Shown: positions 9,039 through 18,480, numbered from the stretch's first letter. The stretch: 64,000 nt of DNA from Bdellovibrio sp. GT3 (GCF_037996765.1 NZ_JBBNAD010000005.1:590001-654000); one strand, 5' to 3'. Numbers and translations are program-made. The notes: a model not told the origin generated them from the letters alone.

Positions 9039-10064
9039 ATGAAAACAATCAATTCACTAAAACTAGTTTTATCCTTGGGTGCATTGGCGACGATCGCTGC
9101 TTGTACTCCAAATAATTCAGCTTCTTTGAAAGCTACAGACTCTTCCAAAACAATTATTGGTGGTGAAGCTGTTGCTGATTCAGACATCATCAGAAAATCC
9201 ACCGTATCTATCGTGGTGACTGTATTGACTCAAGACGATCAACAAGGTGAGTTCTTGTGCACAGGTTCTATCGTTAGCGAAAACACGATCCTGACTGCTG
9301 CTCACTGCGTGCCAGGAAATGAATACAAGAAAGCAGCGATGTACGTTGTTTTCTCTACTGATCTGAATAAATTACAGCAAAGCCAAATCCAAGCGGTTAC
9401 TGGCGTTGTAGTTCACCCACAATACGGTGAAGGTGATGCACGTCTTCGCGCTACGATCGAAAGATTGAAAAAAGAAGGCAACCCGTCTGGTGAAGGCGTT
9501 GAGTTGTCTGATCGCGATCAAGGTGCGGATAACTACGATTACGCAGTTATCAAAATCCAAGGCAAAATCCCTTCTAACTACCAAATCGCTAACGTTCTTA
9601 AAAACGAAACAGTTTTGAAAAATGGCGCGAAAGTGACTTTGGCTGGTTTCGGTCTTACGTATGTTAAAAAAGAAAAAGTAGATCTTAAAAAATATCCAGA
9701 TCTTGATGGTGCAATTGCCAGCGGTCAAATCGCTTGTACTTACGACAAGACGACTTGCTACATCTTGACTCAAGAGAACGAAAACATTCTTAAGAAGACA
9801 GATGTTTACGTAATCCAAGCTTACGGCGACACTGAAGTGGCTTTGGATCAAACTCAAGGTAAAGGTGCTTGCCACGGTGACTCTGGTGGTCCGGCATTCA
9901 TCAACATCGATGGTGTTGAATACCTTTGGGGTGTAACTAGCCGTGGTACGGGTCAAGAAGGTATCGACGATTGCTCTAACTACGCAATCTACGGAAAAGT
10001 AAACGCGTTGTGGGACAGCTTCGTAGCAAAAGCGATCGCACAATTGAACTCTCCAAAAAAATAA
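9039..10064 (+). CDS. Trypsin-like (S1) serine protease lipoprotein
   Basis: A 341-residue exported chymotrypsin-fold protease. The N-terminus is a lipoprotein signal with lipobox TIAAC, lipidated at Cys22. IIGGEA at residues 39-44 matches the new N-terminus made when trypsin-type zymogens are activated. The triad is His89 in LTAAHC, Asp167 in DNYDYAV and Ser282 in GDSGGP; several cysteines could form the usual disulfides. ATG 9039 is chosen because GGAGGGGG lies just upstream; the frame is open back to 9009. Standing alone between two terminators, it is monocistronic. Prey protein degradation is likely but inferred. Confidence 0.92.
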   Translation: MKTINSLKLVLSLGALATIAACTPNNSASLKATDSSKTIIGGEAVADSDIIRKSTVSIVVTVLTQDDQQGEFLCTGSIVSENTILTAAHCVPGNEYKKAAMYVVFSTDLNKLQQSQIQAVTGVVVHPQYGEGDARLRATIERLKKEGNPSGEGVELSDRDQGADNYDYAVIKIQGKIPSNYQIANVLKNETVLKNGAKVTLAGFGLTYVKKEKVDLKKYPDLDGAIASGQIACTYDKTTCYILTQENENILKKTDVYVIQAYGDTEVALDQTQGKGACHGDSGGPAFINIDGVEYLWGVTSRGTGQEGIDDCSNYAIYGKVNALWDSFVAKAIAQLNSPKK

Positions 10065-10088
10065 TCAGAGTTTAAAATTAGAAAATAA

Positions 10089-10122
10089 AAAAGGCCTCGG
10101 TGATCCCGGGGCCTTTTGTTTT
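10089..10122. terminator. Bidirectional intrinsic terminator
   Basis: Stem AAAAGGCCTCGG (10089-10100) with CCGGGGCCTTTT (10106-10117), loop of five, T-rich on both strands. It serves the protease gene and the convergent small gene that ends at 10122. Confidence 0.88.
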
Positions 10123-10325
10123 TAAGCGGATTTAGATTCTTCTTCGCAGGCAAGTTCCAGGAACACCTGGTTCAAGTAGTCGACCATGATATCTCGTAGC
10201 TGGTCGATTGTGAGCTCATCAGCACTGGTGCCATGTGCAGACATCAGTTTATTTAATTCACCCGTCAGAGACCCTTGAGGGAGTCCGGTTGCCTCTACCA
10301 CTGATTGGGCAAGACTCTTATTCAT
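10122..10325 (-). CDS. Small hypothetical protein
   Basis: A 67-residue acidic, helical, soluble protein (DELTIDQLRDIMVDYLNQVFLELACEEE) of unknown function. The start is supported by an ideal CGGAGG site before the ATG, and the stop abuts a bidirectional terminator. A perfect inverted repeat lies 22 bases upstream. No recognised family. Confidence 0.7.
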   Translation of the reverse strand: MNKSLAQSVVEATGLPQGSLTGELNKLMSAHGTSADELTIDQLRDIMVDYLNQVFLELACEEESKSA

Positions 10326-10346
10326 ATTTGCCTCCGTGCTACTTGG

Positions 10347-10367
10347 TAGGCGCGATCCATGCGCCTA
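10347..10367. promoter_or_regulatory. Inverted repeat upstream of the 67-residue gene
   Basis: Arms TAGGCGC and GCGCCTA, seven bases each, flank GATCCAT. It lies between any minus-strand promoter and the ribosome site of the gene starting at 10325, so it could be an operator or a 5'-UTR hairpin. Confidence 0.35.
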
Positions 10368-10542
10368 TATCCTAAGGACCCCTCCACTCAATCAAGGGGT
10401 TAAATTTAACTCAATCTAAAAGCGAATATACGGCTTTTGGTCCAGTCATTTTGGAGCACCCGTCGACTTAAATTGAGGCGCCCTCATGAAAACCCTAAAC
10501 CTGTTTCCTGAAAATTCCGAAAAGTGTTCGGGGAGTCAACTT

Positions 10543-12423
10543 ATGCGCGTACTGTCTGGAGTCCTTATTATTGGGACCTTTTTACTTTCTGCCTGTTCGC
10601 TCGACATTAATATGTTGGGGAAAGACCAATCGTATATTGGCCCGGACGATGGTGTGAACTTTCCTCTGGGCGATAAAGCCTCCTACTTCTCTTCCGCGAC
10701 AGACTTCACGCAAGCTGCAAATGGAAACTACTACGTCGTCGATGCAAATGGGGCGAATGTGGTGATTCTCAATCCTCAAGGCAGAGCAATGAAAAAAATT
10801 GGCGGATTGGGTTCGGGAAACGGTCAATTTAGTCTCCCGATGAGTGTCGCATCTGATTCGCAGAGCAATTTCTATATTGCAGACTTTATGAACTCAAGAA
10901 TTCAAAAGTTTTCACCTCTAGGCGTGCACTTGGAAAATATTGGTACGACTGGTGGAACTGGTGATGGATTGTTGTCCCGTCCGTGGGGACTGGCAATCGA
11001 CAGTCAGGACAATCTTTACGCTACTGAGTGCCAGGGTACCTCAATCAACTATCTGAAGAAGTACAAACCTAACATCTCCACTGGTCTTTATGAGTTTGAA
11101 GATGTCAAAGGAGGATCAGAAGGTAATGGTGCCAATGACTTTGACTGTCCCCGTGGTGTCGCCATTGACAGCAATGACGACATATTTGTAGTCGATGCTG
11201 ACAACTATCGAGTGGTGAAAATTGATAAAGTCACTTGGAATGCAGTTTCCAACTTCGGTTCTCTTGGGCCAGGTAACGGCAAGTTTGGAATGCCCGGATT
11301 TTCTTCGGATATGAACGATATAGTCATTGATGCTGATAATAATATTTATGTGTCTGAGGCATATCCGACTATCAAAATTCAAAAATTTAGTGCCGCTGGT
11401 ATTTACGAAAGACATTTCGGAAATGGAGTGGGAACTGGCGACAGTGAACTTCAAGATCCGAAAGGTTTGGGGTTGGATAATAGTGGCAACTTGCTGGTGG
11501 GTGATCAGATTCAAGGTACTGCAGTGGGGTACGGCCAGATTTTCAAGTCTGATGGAACTTTTCTGGAAAAGTGGAAATCAGGAGGAAGTGACCCCGGTGA
11601 AATTGCAAAGCCATTTGGAGTTGCTGTTTATAAGTCGGAGTTTATCGTTGTTATTGATAACGGAAATAAAAGAGCAAGTTTGTTTAAATTCACGGGAGAG
11701 TGGATCAGAGATTTCGGTAATTTTGTAATGCCATTGGATGTGGACGTTGACGGAAGCGGCAACATTTATGTTCTTGATGCGGATACCGGTGTTAATGCAG
11801 GCAAGATCTATAAATTCGATAAAGATGGTTTGGTTGGTTTGCCATGGCCGACTACTGAGTTAGGAGCACCCAGCACCTTGGGCATATCTTATGGTTTCAA
11901 GGTGACGTCATCCGGTGAGGTCTATTTGGCAGAATCCGCCAAGAGCAGAGTTTCCAGATTTAGTAGCTCGGGCGTTTTCATTGAGTCATTTGGTGAAGAT
12001 GCAGGAACAACAGATGACGACTTATCACTTCCGCTAGATGTTGAAATTGATAGTCTCGGACGTGTTTATACCACGGAATATCTCACTACTCGTCTGCACG
12101 CATTTCAACCTAATGGTGTCAGTATTGCTAAAGTGGGAAGTAGTGGGTCGGGTTCATCTCAGTTTCAACAGGCTTATGGAATTGCAGTTGATTCAACAAA
12201 TTCAGTGTATGTTGCAGATGGAGTGAACAATAATATTCAGATTTTTTCTTTGACCGGTTCCTCATTTACCCGCACTGGCGGATTTGGCCAGGTTGGTGTC
12301 GTAGGTGGAGAGTTCTCAGCGCCAATTCATATGGTTATAGATGAAAATGAAAATTTATGGGTGGCAGACTCAGGCAATGCTCGTGTTCAGAAACTAAATC
12401 TTTCAGGTCAGCCGGTAAATTAA
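10543..12423 (+). CDS. NHL-repeat lipoprotein
   Basis: A 626-residue exported protein. The N-terminus is a lipoprotein signal peptide with lipobox LSAC. The rest is a series of NHL-type repeats of about 45-50 residues (for example GNGQFSLPMSVASDSQSNFYIADFMNSRIQKF written across the second repeat), which fold as a six- or seven-bladed propeller; there are about ten or more units, enough for two propellers. No catalytic motif is evident; such proteins usually bind proteins or glycans at the surface. I prefer ATG 10543, with GGGAG seven bases upstream and the signal peptide at the N-terminus; the frame is also open to ATG 10486. The stop overlaps the convergent SDR gene by four bases. Confidence 0.87.
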   Translation: MRVLSGVLIIGTFLLSACSLDINMLGKDQSYIGPDDGVNFPLGDKASYFSSATDFTQAANGNYYVVDANGANVVILNPQGRAMKKIGGLGSGNGQFSLPMSVASDSQSNFYIADFMNSRIQKFSPLGVHLENIGTTGGTGDGLLSRPWGLAIDSQDNLYATECQGTSINYLKKYKPNISTGLYEFEDVKGGSEGNGANDFDCPRGVAIDSNDDIFVVDADNYRVVKIDKVTWNAVSNFGSLGPGNGKFGMPGFSSDMNDIVIDADNNIYVSEAYPTIKIQKFSAAGIYERHFGNGVGTGDSELQDPKGLGLDNSGNLLVGDQIQGTAVGYGQIFKSDGTFLEKWKSGGSDPGEIAKPFGVAVYKSEFIVVIDNGNKRASLFKFTGEWIRDFGNFVMPLDVDVDGSGNIYVLDADTGVNAGKIYKFDKDGLVGLPWPTTELGAPSTLGISYGFKVTSSGEVYLAESAKSRVSRFSSSGVFIESFGEDAGTTDDDLSLPLDVEIDSLGRVYTTEYLTTRLHAFQPNGVSIAKVGSSGSGSSQFQQAYGIAVDSTNSVYVADGVNNNIQIFSLTGSSFTRTGGFGQVGVVGGEFSAPIHMVIDENENLWVADSGNARVQKLNLSGQPVN

Positions 12424-13346
12424 CGGCGGTGGGAGTAGTTTTTTCCCCACCGTTGGGCTTTGGGTAAGCACCAGTACAGGAATGGCAGCAACAGTCTTCG
12501 CGGCATGAGCCTGCGGATATAATAGAAAACTTTGGCATCAAGTGTGGCAGGAATCCATAGGGGTGGATTTTCTGTTTTCATGGTTTTGATAATGATCTTG
12601 GCGATTTGTTCGGAAGAGGTGCGCGAGGTTTGCATCATCTTTGCCACGAAGGGTGTCATGTTCTGGTAGAAGTCGCAGTAAGGACCATTCCAATTGTTCG
12701 CGGGATCGGACAATTCCGTGTGATAAACGTTCATGAAGGATTCGCTATTCACAAAGCCTGGTTGTACCAATGATATCTGCACACCGAAGGGGCGCATTTC
12801 ATACCACAGGGACTCGCTGGCGCCCTCAAGAGCATACTTCGACGCCGAGTAAGACGACATGGTGGGCATCGCCAACATTCCCGCTACAGAAGATATATTG
12901 ATGATCTTGCCCCTGCCCGTTTCGCGCATATACGGTAGCACACGACGAATCAAACCCATCGGACCCAGATAGTTTGTTTCCATCTGCAGAAGCTCATCCT
13001 TGGCCGTCATGTGTTCAATCACGGATCGATAAGAGATACCGGCGTTATTCACCAAGATATCCACACCACCCCATTTTTTGCTGATGTGGTTGATGACTTC
13101 AATTCGGGATCCTTCTTGGGTGACGTCCAAAGGATAGATAACGAAGCGTTCGTTCTCTAAAAAGTTATCGTGAAGTTTTTGAATTGATTTTTCACGAGCT
13201 GTGGCAACGATGCGGTATTCAGGATGATCCTTGTAAAGCAGTCGCGCCAGGTCCAGACCAATACCCTTAGAGCACCCCGTGATTAAAACAACGGGATGGT
13301 GAGGCTGATCCGGATTCTTTTTGTGATAACGTGAAAAAGGCCACAT
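12420..13346 (-). CDS. Short-chain dehydrogenase/reductase (SDR)
   Basis: A 308-residue NAD(P)-dependent oxidoreductase of the classical SDR family. It shows the cofactor-binding TGCSKGIG (23-30), the NNAG motif (100-103), active-site Ser153 in ISSVAG and the YxxxK pair Tyr166/Lys170 in YSASK. The C-terminus is basic with a hydrophobic stretch (RLLLPFLYWCL), which suggests membrane association. Substrate is unknown. It begins 17 bases after dnaB on the same strand, so the two are probably co-transcribed. Confidence 0.92.
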   Translation of the reverse strand: MWPFSRYHKKNPDQPHHPVVLITGCSKGIGLDLARLLYKDHPEYRIVATAREKSIQKLHDNFLENERFVIYPLDVTQEGSRIEVINHISKKWGGVDILVNNAGISYRSVIEHMTAKDELLQMETNYLGPMGLIRRVLPYMRETGRGKIINISSVAGMLAMPTMSSYSASKYALEGASESLWYEMRPFGVQISLVQPGFVNSESFMNVYHTELSDPANNWNGPYCDFYQNMTPFVAKMMQTSRTSSEQIAKIIIKTMKTENPPLWIPATLDAKVFYYIRRLMPRRLLLPFLYWCLPKAQRWGKNYSHRR

Positions 13347-13363
13347 AAGTGGCCTCTATTATC

Positions 13364-14788
13364 CTAGGCTGGAGCCCCAGGAGCAAAGTTTTTCGGTCTG
13401 CCACCTGGCATCGGAGGTGGAGCTTGCGGCGGAGGAAGTGGATTAATATGTCCACCACCCTGTTCGCTTGGCTCAGGATCTCGGAAGCGAGAATGCTTGG
13501 CATCGAATTTAAGTTTAACAGTACCTGTGGCACCGTTACGCTGTTTACCGACGATAACCTCTGCGTGACCTGCTTTGTCTGGATCTTCCTTGTCGTAGTA
13601 GTCATCACGATAAAGCATCATGATAACGTCGGCATCTTGTTCGATAGATCCGGACTCACGGAGGTCAGAAAGCATTGGACGACGGTCCGCACGACCCTCT
13701 ACCCCACGATTCAGCTGGGCTAGTGCGATGATCGGAACCTGAAGTTCCTTGGCAATCGACTTCAAGCTCTTAGAGATTTCGGCAACCTCTTGCTCACGTG
13801 AAGAGAATTTTTGTTTCATACTCATCAACTGCAAGTAGTCGATCATGATGCAATCGATACCGTGTTCTGCCTTCAAACGACGGGCACGAGAACGGATCTC
13901 AAATGGTGACATACCTGGAGTATCATCGATAAAGATTCCGGCCTCTGAAAGAGCGCTGGCTGCGTTAATCAGCTTAGGCCATGCAGAGTCCTGGATTTTA
14001 CCGTTACGGATTTCATTCATGTTAACGCGTGCCTCAGAGGACAACATACGCATCATCATGGCTTCTTTACCCATCTCGAGAGAGAAGTAGGCGATAACTT
14101 TCTTCGCGCGAAGGGCGATGTGCTGAGCAACGTTCAGAGAGAACGCTGTTTTACCCATCGACGGACGAGCGGCGATGATCGTCATCTCACCCGGGTGAAG
14201 ACCCGAAGTCATTTTATCCAGTTCGGTGAAACCAGTTGGAAGACCGGTAACATCGGCTTTACGTTTATAAAGCTCTTCAATCTTTTGGATGGAAGCCTTA
14301 ACGATCTCCATGGAGCCCACAAGACCTGTTTGTTGTTTGGTCTCTGTAAGTTTGAAGATTTCAGATTCGGCTTGGTCCATGAAGGACTCAACGTCTGCAA
14401 AATCCTGGTCGTAAGCACGCTCGATCAACTTGCTGTTCGCGGAGATCAGCTTACGAAGAAGACCTTTTTCACGAACGATTTTTGCGTGCGATGAGATGTT
14501 TGCAGAAGAAATGGTTTTATCAAGCAAACCGATCAAATACTCCGGACCGCCAACCATATCCATGGAACCTTCGGCCTGAAGCACGTTGGTTACAGTGATA
14601 ATGTCGATTGGCTGATTTTTTCCGTGAAGATCTTTGATGGCAGCGTAAATCTTTTGATGTGCTGGCTTATAGAAGTCCTCTGCGAAGAGAACGTCACCAA
14701 CCTGATCGAGAGCTTCTCGATCTAGCATGATGCCGCCCAGAATAGACTGTTCGGCTTCAAGATTTTGCGGTGGAATGCGAGTACTCAC
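13364..14788 (-). CDS. dnaB: Replicative DNA helicase DnaB
   Basis: A 474-residue hexameric helicase that unwinds DNA at the replication fork. The N-terminal DnaB domain begins IPPQNLEAEQSILGG; the RecA-like domain has Walker A ARPSMGKT (207-214) and Walker B region CIMIDYLQLM, with the H4-type QLNRGVE motif. The C-terminus carries an extra Pro/Gly-rich tail. Translation starts at GTG 14788. In related bacteria dnaB often follows rplI directly; here it is 5 kb away on the opposite strand. Confidence 0.97.
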   Translation of the reverse strand: MSTRIPPQNLEAEQSILGGIMLDREALDQVGDVLFAEDFYKPAHQKIYAAIKDLHGKNQPIDIITVTNVLQAEGSMDMVGGPEYLIGLLDKTISSANISSHAKIVREKGLLRKLISANSKLIERAYDQDFADVESFMDQAESEIFKLTETKQQTGLVGSMEIVKASIQKIEELYKRKADVTGLPTGFTELDKMTSGLHPGEMTIIAARPSMGKTAFSLNVAQHIALRAKKVIAYFSLEMGKEAMMMRMLSSEARVNMNEIRNGKIQDSAWPKLINAASALSEAGIFIDDTPGMSPFEIRSRARRLKAEHGIDCIMIDYLQLMSMKQKFSSREQEVAEISKSLKSIAKELQVPIIALAQLNRGVEGRADRRPMLSDLRESGSIEQDADVIMMLYRDDYYDKEDPDKAGHAEVIVGKQRNGATGTVKLKFDAKHSRFRDPEPSEQGGGHINPLPPPQAPPPMPGGRPKNFAPGAPA

Positions 14789-14887
14789 GACACAACCCCT
14801 CGTGTGAGAATATCATACAAAAAAATGCGAGACTTAAACAAAGTGGGTGGTTCTAGATGGCTCGCTGGTGCTAAATCGTGAACAAAT

Positions 14888-15187
14888 TTAGTTTAGTTTT
14901 TTAACACGAATTTTGTAGTTATCAATTTTCTTCTTAAGAGTATTGCGATTGATGCCAAGCATCTGAGCAGTCTTTACTTGATTGCCATTGTACGCACGTA
15001 GAGCAAGCTCAAGAAGTGGTTTTTCCACTTGTTCGATAACTACATTGTACAAACCGTTCAATTCAACTTGCGCCTCTTTTTGCTGAGCGAAAAGAACTTC
15101 GAGTTTGCTTTTAACAAGCTTTTCCAAGCTTACAGACTGAAGATTAGCGACAAAAAGATTATCTGAACTGTTAAGGTTCGGCGTCAT
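14888..15187 (-). CDS. Fis-family DNA-binding protein
   Basis: A 99-residue protein ending in a Fis-type helix-turn-helix (GNQVKTAQMLGINRNTLKKKI, about residues 67-88), the same fold as the C-terminal domain of NtrC-type activators. The N-terminal half would form the dimerising helices. GGGAG precedes the ATG. Fis proteins bend DNA and act as nucleoid or gene regulators, so this is a second candidate nucleoid-type protein in the window besides the histone. It could equally be a dedicated regulator. Confidence 0.85.
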   Translation of the reverse strand: MTPNLNSSDNLFVANLQSVSLEKLVKSKLEVLFAQQKEAQVELNGLYNVVIEQVEKPLLELALRAYNGNQVKTAQMLGINRNTLKKKIDNYKIRVKKLN

Positions 15188-15230
15188 GGAACTCCCGGAA
15201 TTACATCAATGCGTGGGTTTTTGGAGTAAT

Positions 15231-15869
15231 CTATACTCCGCGTGTTTCGGGAGACCAAATATACTTATGCAGTTGTAATTGCAACCTTGCAGATGATTTT
15301 TGCTGCAATATTTTTTCTGCCAACCAGCGTTCAGATACTTGGCCGTATGATGGGCTGTATAAAACCACAAATTTTTCGAACAAATTGTGTTGACGACAGA
15401 AATTTTCAGACCAGTTGAAGTCTTCCTCGGAACAGATAACAAACTTGAATTCCGTGCTGGGTGTAGAAAATTCGATGTTCTCCATCAAGAAAGAATTTGC
15501 TGCACCACTGTCGGGAGTTTTCACATCCAAAATAACTTTCACGCGAGGATCAACTGCTTTGATTGATTTTGAACCGGAAGTTTCCAAAGAAACTTTGTAA
15601 CCCTTGTCACTAAGTTCGCTCATCAACGGATGAACTTCTTTTTGCAACAAAGGTTCACCGCCAGTAACGCAGACATGTGTGGGTTGATGGGAATCAATTT
15701 CTTTAACGATAGATTCCAAGGACTGCATTTCGCCTTCGTAGTAGGAATACTTTGTATCGCAATACGTGCAACGCAGGTTGCACGCCGTGGTGCGCACAAA
15801 CACCGTAGGGGCACCTACGTACGTTGTTTCACCTTGGATACTGTAGAAAATCTCATTTATTTTAAGCAT
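15231..15869 (-). CDS. queE: 7-carboxy-7-deazaguanine synthase (radical SAM)
   Basis: A 212-residue radical SAM enzyme that contracts 6-carboxytetrahydropterin to 7-carboxy-7-deazaguanine in queuosine synthesis. The family opening INEIFYSIQGE and the cluster motif Cys30-x3-Cys34-x2-Cys37 (CNLRCTYCDT) are clear, as is the GGEPLLQ motif. I place the start at ATG 15869; the frame extends upstream to 15941 only through a TTG start and non-homologous residues. Other queuosine genes are not in the window. Confidence 0.93.
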   Translation of the reverse strand: MLKINEIFYSIQGETTYVGAPTVFVRTTACNLRCTYCDTKYSYYEGEMQSLESIVKEIDSHQPTHVCVTGGEPLLQKEVHPLMSELSDKGYKVSLETSGSKSIKAVDPRVKVILDVKTPDSGAANSFLMENIEFSTPSTEFKFVICSEEDFNWSENFCRQHNLFEKFVVLYSPSYGQVSERWLAEKILQQKSSARLQLQLHKYIWSPETRGV

Positions 15870-16005
15870 TCTTACTGGCTCTTTGTCTTGGAGGCACCCT
15901 GTTAACTCTGGCGGGGCCGCCAGTACTTGTACCTGCCCCAAGTCCTAAGTCAAGGTTGCGCTGCCCGAGCATGACTAACTCAGCGAAATTTCGTAAATTT
16001 TTTAA

Positions 16006-18411
16006 ATGAACCAATTCCTCAAAAAGTTCCGACAAGACGTCACTGCAATCTGTTTCTTGGGCCTAGGTCTCTTTATCACATTGTCATTGGTAAGCTATAA
16101 CCCTCAGGACCCCTCTCTAAACTCTATAGGGCAAGGACTAAAAGCCCTAAATTACTGCGGAATCGTCGGCAGCTTCCTGGCGGATGGGCTTTATCAGCTC
16201 TTCGGATTGGCCGCTTGGGTGATTGTGGCGGGTCTTATCAGAATGGCCTGGGCGGCAGTTCGCGGTGAATCCTTGAATCTTAAGAACATTCGTTTTGTCT
16301 GGGCATTGCTCTTGATCGTGGATGTTGCGGCATTACTTTCGATCTATATGCCAACGACACGCCTCTTCCAGAATCAAATAGCACTGGGGGGCATGCTGGG
16401 CATGGGGGTTTCCCAAGCTTTGATGGGGGCCTTCGCTTACGCTGGTGTGCAGGTGATTCTGTGGACCTTTATGGCGGTTCTGGTGGTGTTCTATTCAGAA
16501 AAGTCATTGCATGAACTTGCAGAGGTTCCGCAGGAATTCATGGCGATGCTGAAAAAGAAAAAAGTCGGCGAGCGAATTGCCGGCTTCTTTGGTGGTGCAT
16601 TCGTAAATGAAAAGAAAGCGCCTAAGAAAGAAAAGAAAAAGGACGAGCCTAAAAAAGCCTTCCCTCTTGCAGATAAGAAGTTCGTAGGAAAAGACGAAGA
16701 GGAAGAAGACAAGGACTTGAAACTTCTTCTGGATGCAGCTGAAGAAGAATTTGACGAGGAAGAAGAAGAGGACGAAAGCGATGAGCTTTTGGCGGATGAC
16801 GACGGCGAAGAGGAGGAAGAAGAAGAAACTCCTGCAGTTCGCATGTCACAAAAACGCAAAGTGGTGATGAAAGCAAAGCCACCTCGCCGTATTGAGAACT
16901 GGGAAATGCCAAAGCTTGCGCTTTTGGAAGATCCTCCAGTATCCAGAATCAAAATCGACAAGGCCGAGATTCAAAGAAAAGCTGATGCCCTGGTCGAGAA
17001 GCTTAAAAACTTCTCCGTCGAAGGTTCAATTCAGGACGCGAAACCAGGTCCCCTGGTTACAATGTATGAATTTAAGCCGAACGCGGACGTAAAGATCTCC
17101 AAAATTTCTGAACTTGAAGATGACTTGTCGCTGGCATTGTCCTCTGAGTCAGTGCGTGTGGTCGGTCATATTCCAGGCACGGATGTTGTTGGTATCGAGA
17201 CCGCGAATCTGAAGCGTGAAACAGTTTATTACAAAGACTTGATTGCTGAAGACTCATTCTGGAGTGAGGATCTGGCGTTGCCGATGGCGGTGGGCCGTAC
17301 TGTTGATGGTGAGCCGAAAGTCGTTGATCTGCGCAAGATGCCGCATTTGTTGATCGCCGGTACGACGGGTTCTGGTAAATCCGTATTTGTCGGTTCAATT
17401 ATCACAGGTCTACTATTCCGACATTCTCCGAAAACTTTGCGCTTGGTTTTGATCGATCCGAAAATGGTCGACTTGGCACCGTTTGCAACAGTGCCACACT
17501 TGGCAATTCCGCACGTGACCGAGCCGAAAAAGGCTGCGACGGCATTGAAGTGGGCTGTGCGCGAAATGGAAAAGCGTTATAAATCCCTGTCCAAGTTCGG
17601 CGTTGGTAAAATTGAAATGTTCAATGAAAAGACCTCGGCGCTTTCAAAAGACGAGATCGAGCAGCATGAAAAAATCAATATTGAACTTGAAGAAGGCAAA
17701 GCCAAACTTGATCAGTATTACTATCAACCACTTCCTTATGTGGTTATCGTGGTGGACGAGCTTGCCGATTTGATGATCACGGAAAAGCAAAACATCGAAG
17801 AGCCGATCCAGCGTTTGACTCAAAAAGCCCGCGCCTGCGGTATTCACTTGATCCTGGCAACTCAATCGCCGCGTAAAGACGTTGTGACTGGTTTGATTAA
17901 AACAAATATTCCGGGTCGCGTGGCATTGAAAGTGGCTTCAAAAATGGACTCCAGAATCATTATCGATGATTCCGGGGCGGAACGTTTGCTTCCGAATGGG
18001 GACATGTTGTTCCAGGCACCGGGAATCGGTAAGCCTACCCGACATCATGGTCCTTATTTGAAGGATGCTGAAATCGCGAATGTCGTTAAACATTGGGCGT
18101 CTCAGGGTGAACCTGAATATGATCCTCTCGCAATGAAAGCATTGGATGGATTTGCTGGAGATGGGGCCGAAGCTGGTTCCGGAGATGGCGGCGGATTCGG
18201 TGAGGAAGAGTACGATGAGCGTTATGACGAAATCCTGTCCTGGGCATCTGCTCAGAAGGAAGTCTCTGCCTCGTTGATTCAGCGTAAATTCCGTTTGGGT
18301 TACCCGCGCGCGGCTCGTTTGATTGAAATTTTTGAAAAAGAAGGCGTCGTGGGGCCGGCGAACGGCAGCAAGCCGCGTCAAGTCCTCATTTCTTCCTACA
18401 GCGAAACGTAA
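16006..18411 (+). CDS. ftsK: DNA translocase FtsK
   Basis: An 801-residue septum-linked motor that pumps chromosome termini apart at division. About four membrane segments occupy residues 11-165. A linker (about 180-290) is lysine-rich then strongly acidic, with long Glu/Asp runs. The motor has Walker A GTTGSGKS (about 452-459) and Walker B VVIVVDELADLM. The last 65 residues are the winged-helix gamma domain that reads polar DNA motifs. The start follows a short leader; the next gene begins 69 bases after the stop, across a hairpin that hides its ribosome site. Confidence 0.96.
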   Translation: MNQFLKKFRQDVTAICFLGLGLFITLSLVSYNPQDPSLNSIGQGLKALNYCGIVGSFLADGLYQLFGLAAWVIVAGLIRMAWAAVRGESLNLKNIRFVWALLLIVDVAALLSIYMPTTRLFQNQIALGGMLGMGVSQALMGAFAYAGVQVILWTFMAVLVVFYSEKSLHELAEVPQEFMAMLKKKKVGERIAGFFGGAFVNEKKAPKKEKKKDEPKKAFPLADKKFVGKDEEEEDKDLKLLLDAAEEEFDEEEEEDESDELLADDDGEEEEEEETPAVRMSQKRKVVMKAKPPRRIENWEMPKLALLEDPPVSRIKIDKAEIQRKADALVEKLKNFSVEGSIQDAKPGPLVTMYEFKPNADVKISKISELEDDLSLALSSESVRVVGHIPGTDVVGIETANLKRETVYYKDLIAEDSFWSEDLALPMAVGRTVDGEPKVVDLRKMPHLLIAGTTGSGKSVFVGSIITGLLFRHSPKTLRLVLIDPKMVDLAPFATVPHLAIPHVTEPKKAATALKWAVREMEKRYKSLSKFGVGKIEMFNEKTSALSKDEIEQHEKINIELEEGKAKLDQYYYQPLPYVVIVVDELADLMITEKQNIEEPIQRLTQKARACGIHLILATQSPRKDVVTGLIKTNIPGRVALKVASKMDSRIIIDDSGAERLLPNGDMLFQAPGIGKPTRHHGPYLKDAEIANVVKHWASQGEPEYDPLAMKALDGFAGDGAEAGSGDGGGFGEEEYDERYDEILSWASAQKEVSASLIQRKFRLGYPRAARLIEIFEKEGVVGPANGSKPRQVLISSYSET

Positions 18412-18423
18412 TCGGTGCTTGCT

Positions 18424-18480
18424 AGTCCTCCTTTGGTCGTGCTGCAATATTAGCAACAAAACCATCAAGGAGGATTTTTT
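18424..18480 (+). promoter_or_regulatory. Hairpin sequestering the ribosome site of the 18481 gene; terminator-like
   Basis: TCCTCCTT (18426-18433) pairs with AAGGAGGA (18467-18474), extendable by two pairs. Inside it, TGGT/ACCA and TGCT/AGCA form an upper stem. The 3' strand of the basal helix is the Shine-Dalgarno AAGGAGG, and six T follow it up to the ATG. It can act as the ftsK terminator, as a translation switch, or both. Confidence 0.55.

Noticed and set aside
9372-10043. 223-residue minus-strand frame inside the trypsin-like gene
   Set aside because: The plus-strand gene has a full catalytic triad and signal; the antisense frame has no ribosome site and reads as low-quality Phe/Val-rich sequence.
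16685-16840. GAAGAAG-type purine repeat
   Set aside because: It codes the acidic Glu/Asp linker of FtsK; not a separate repeat element.
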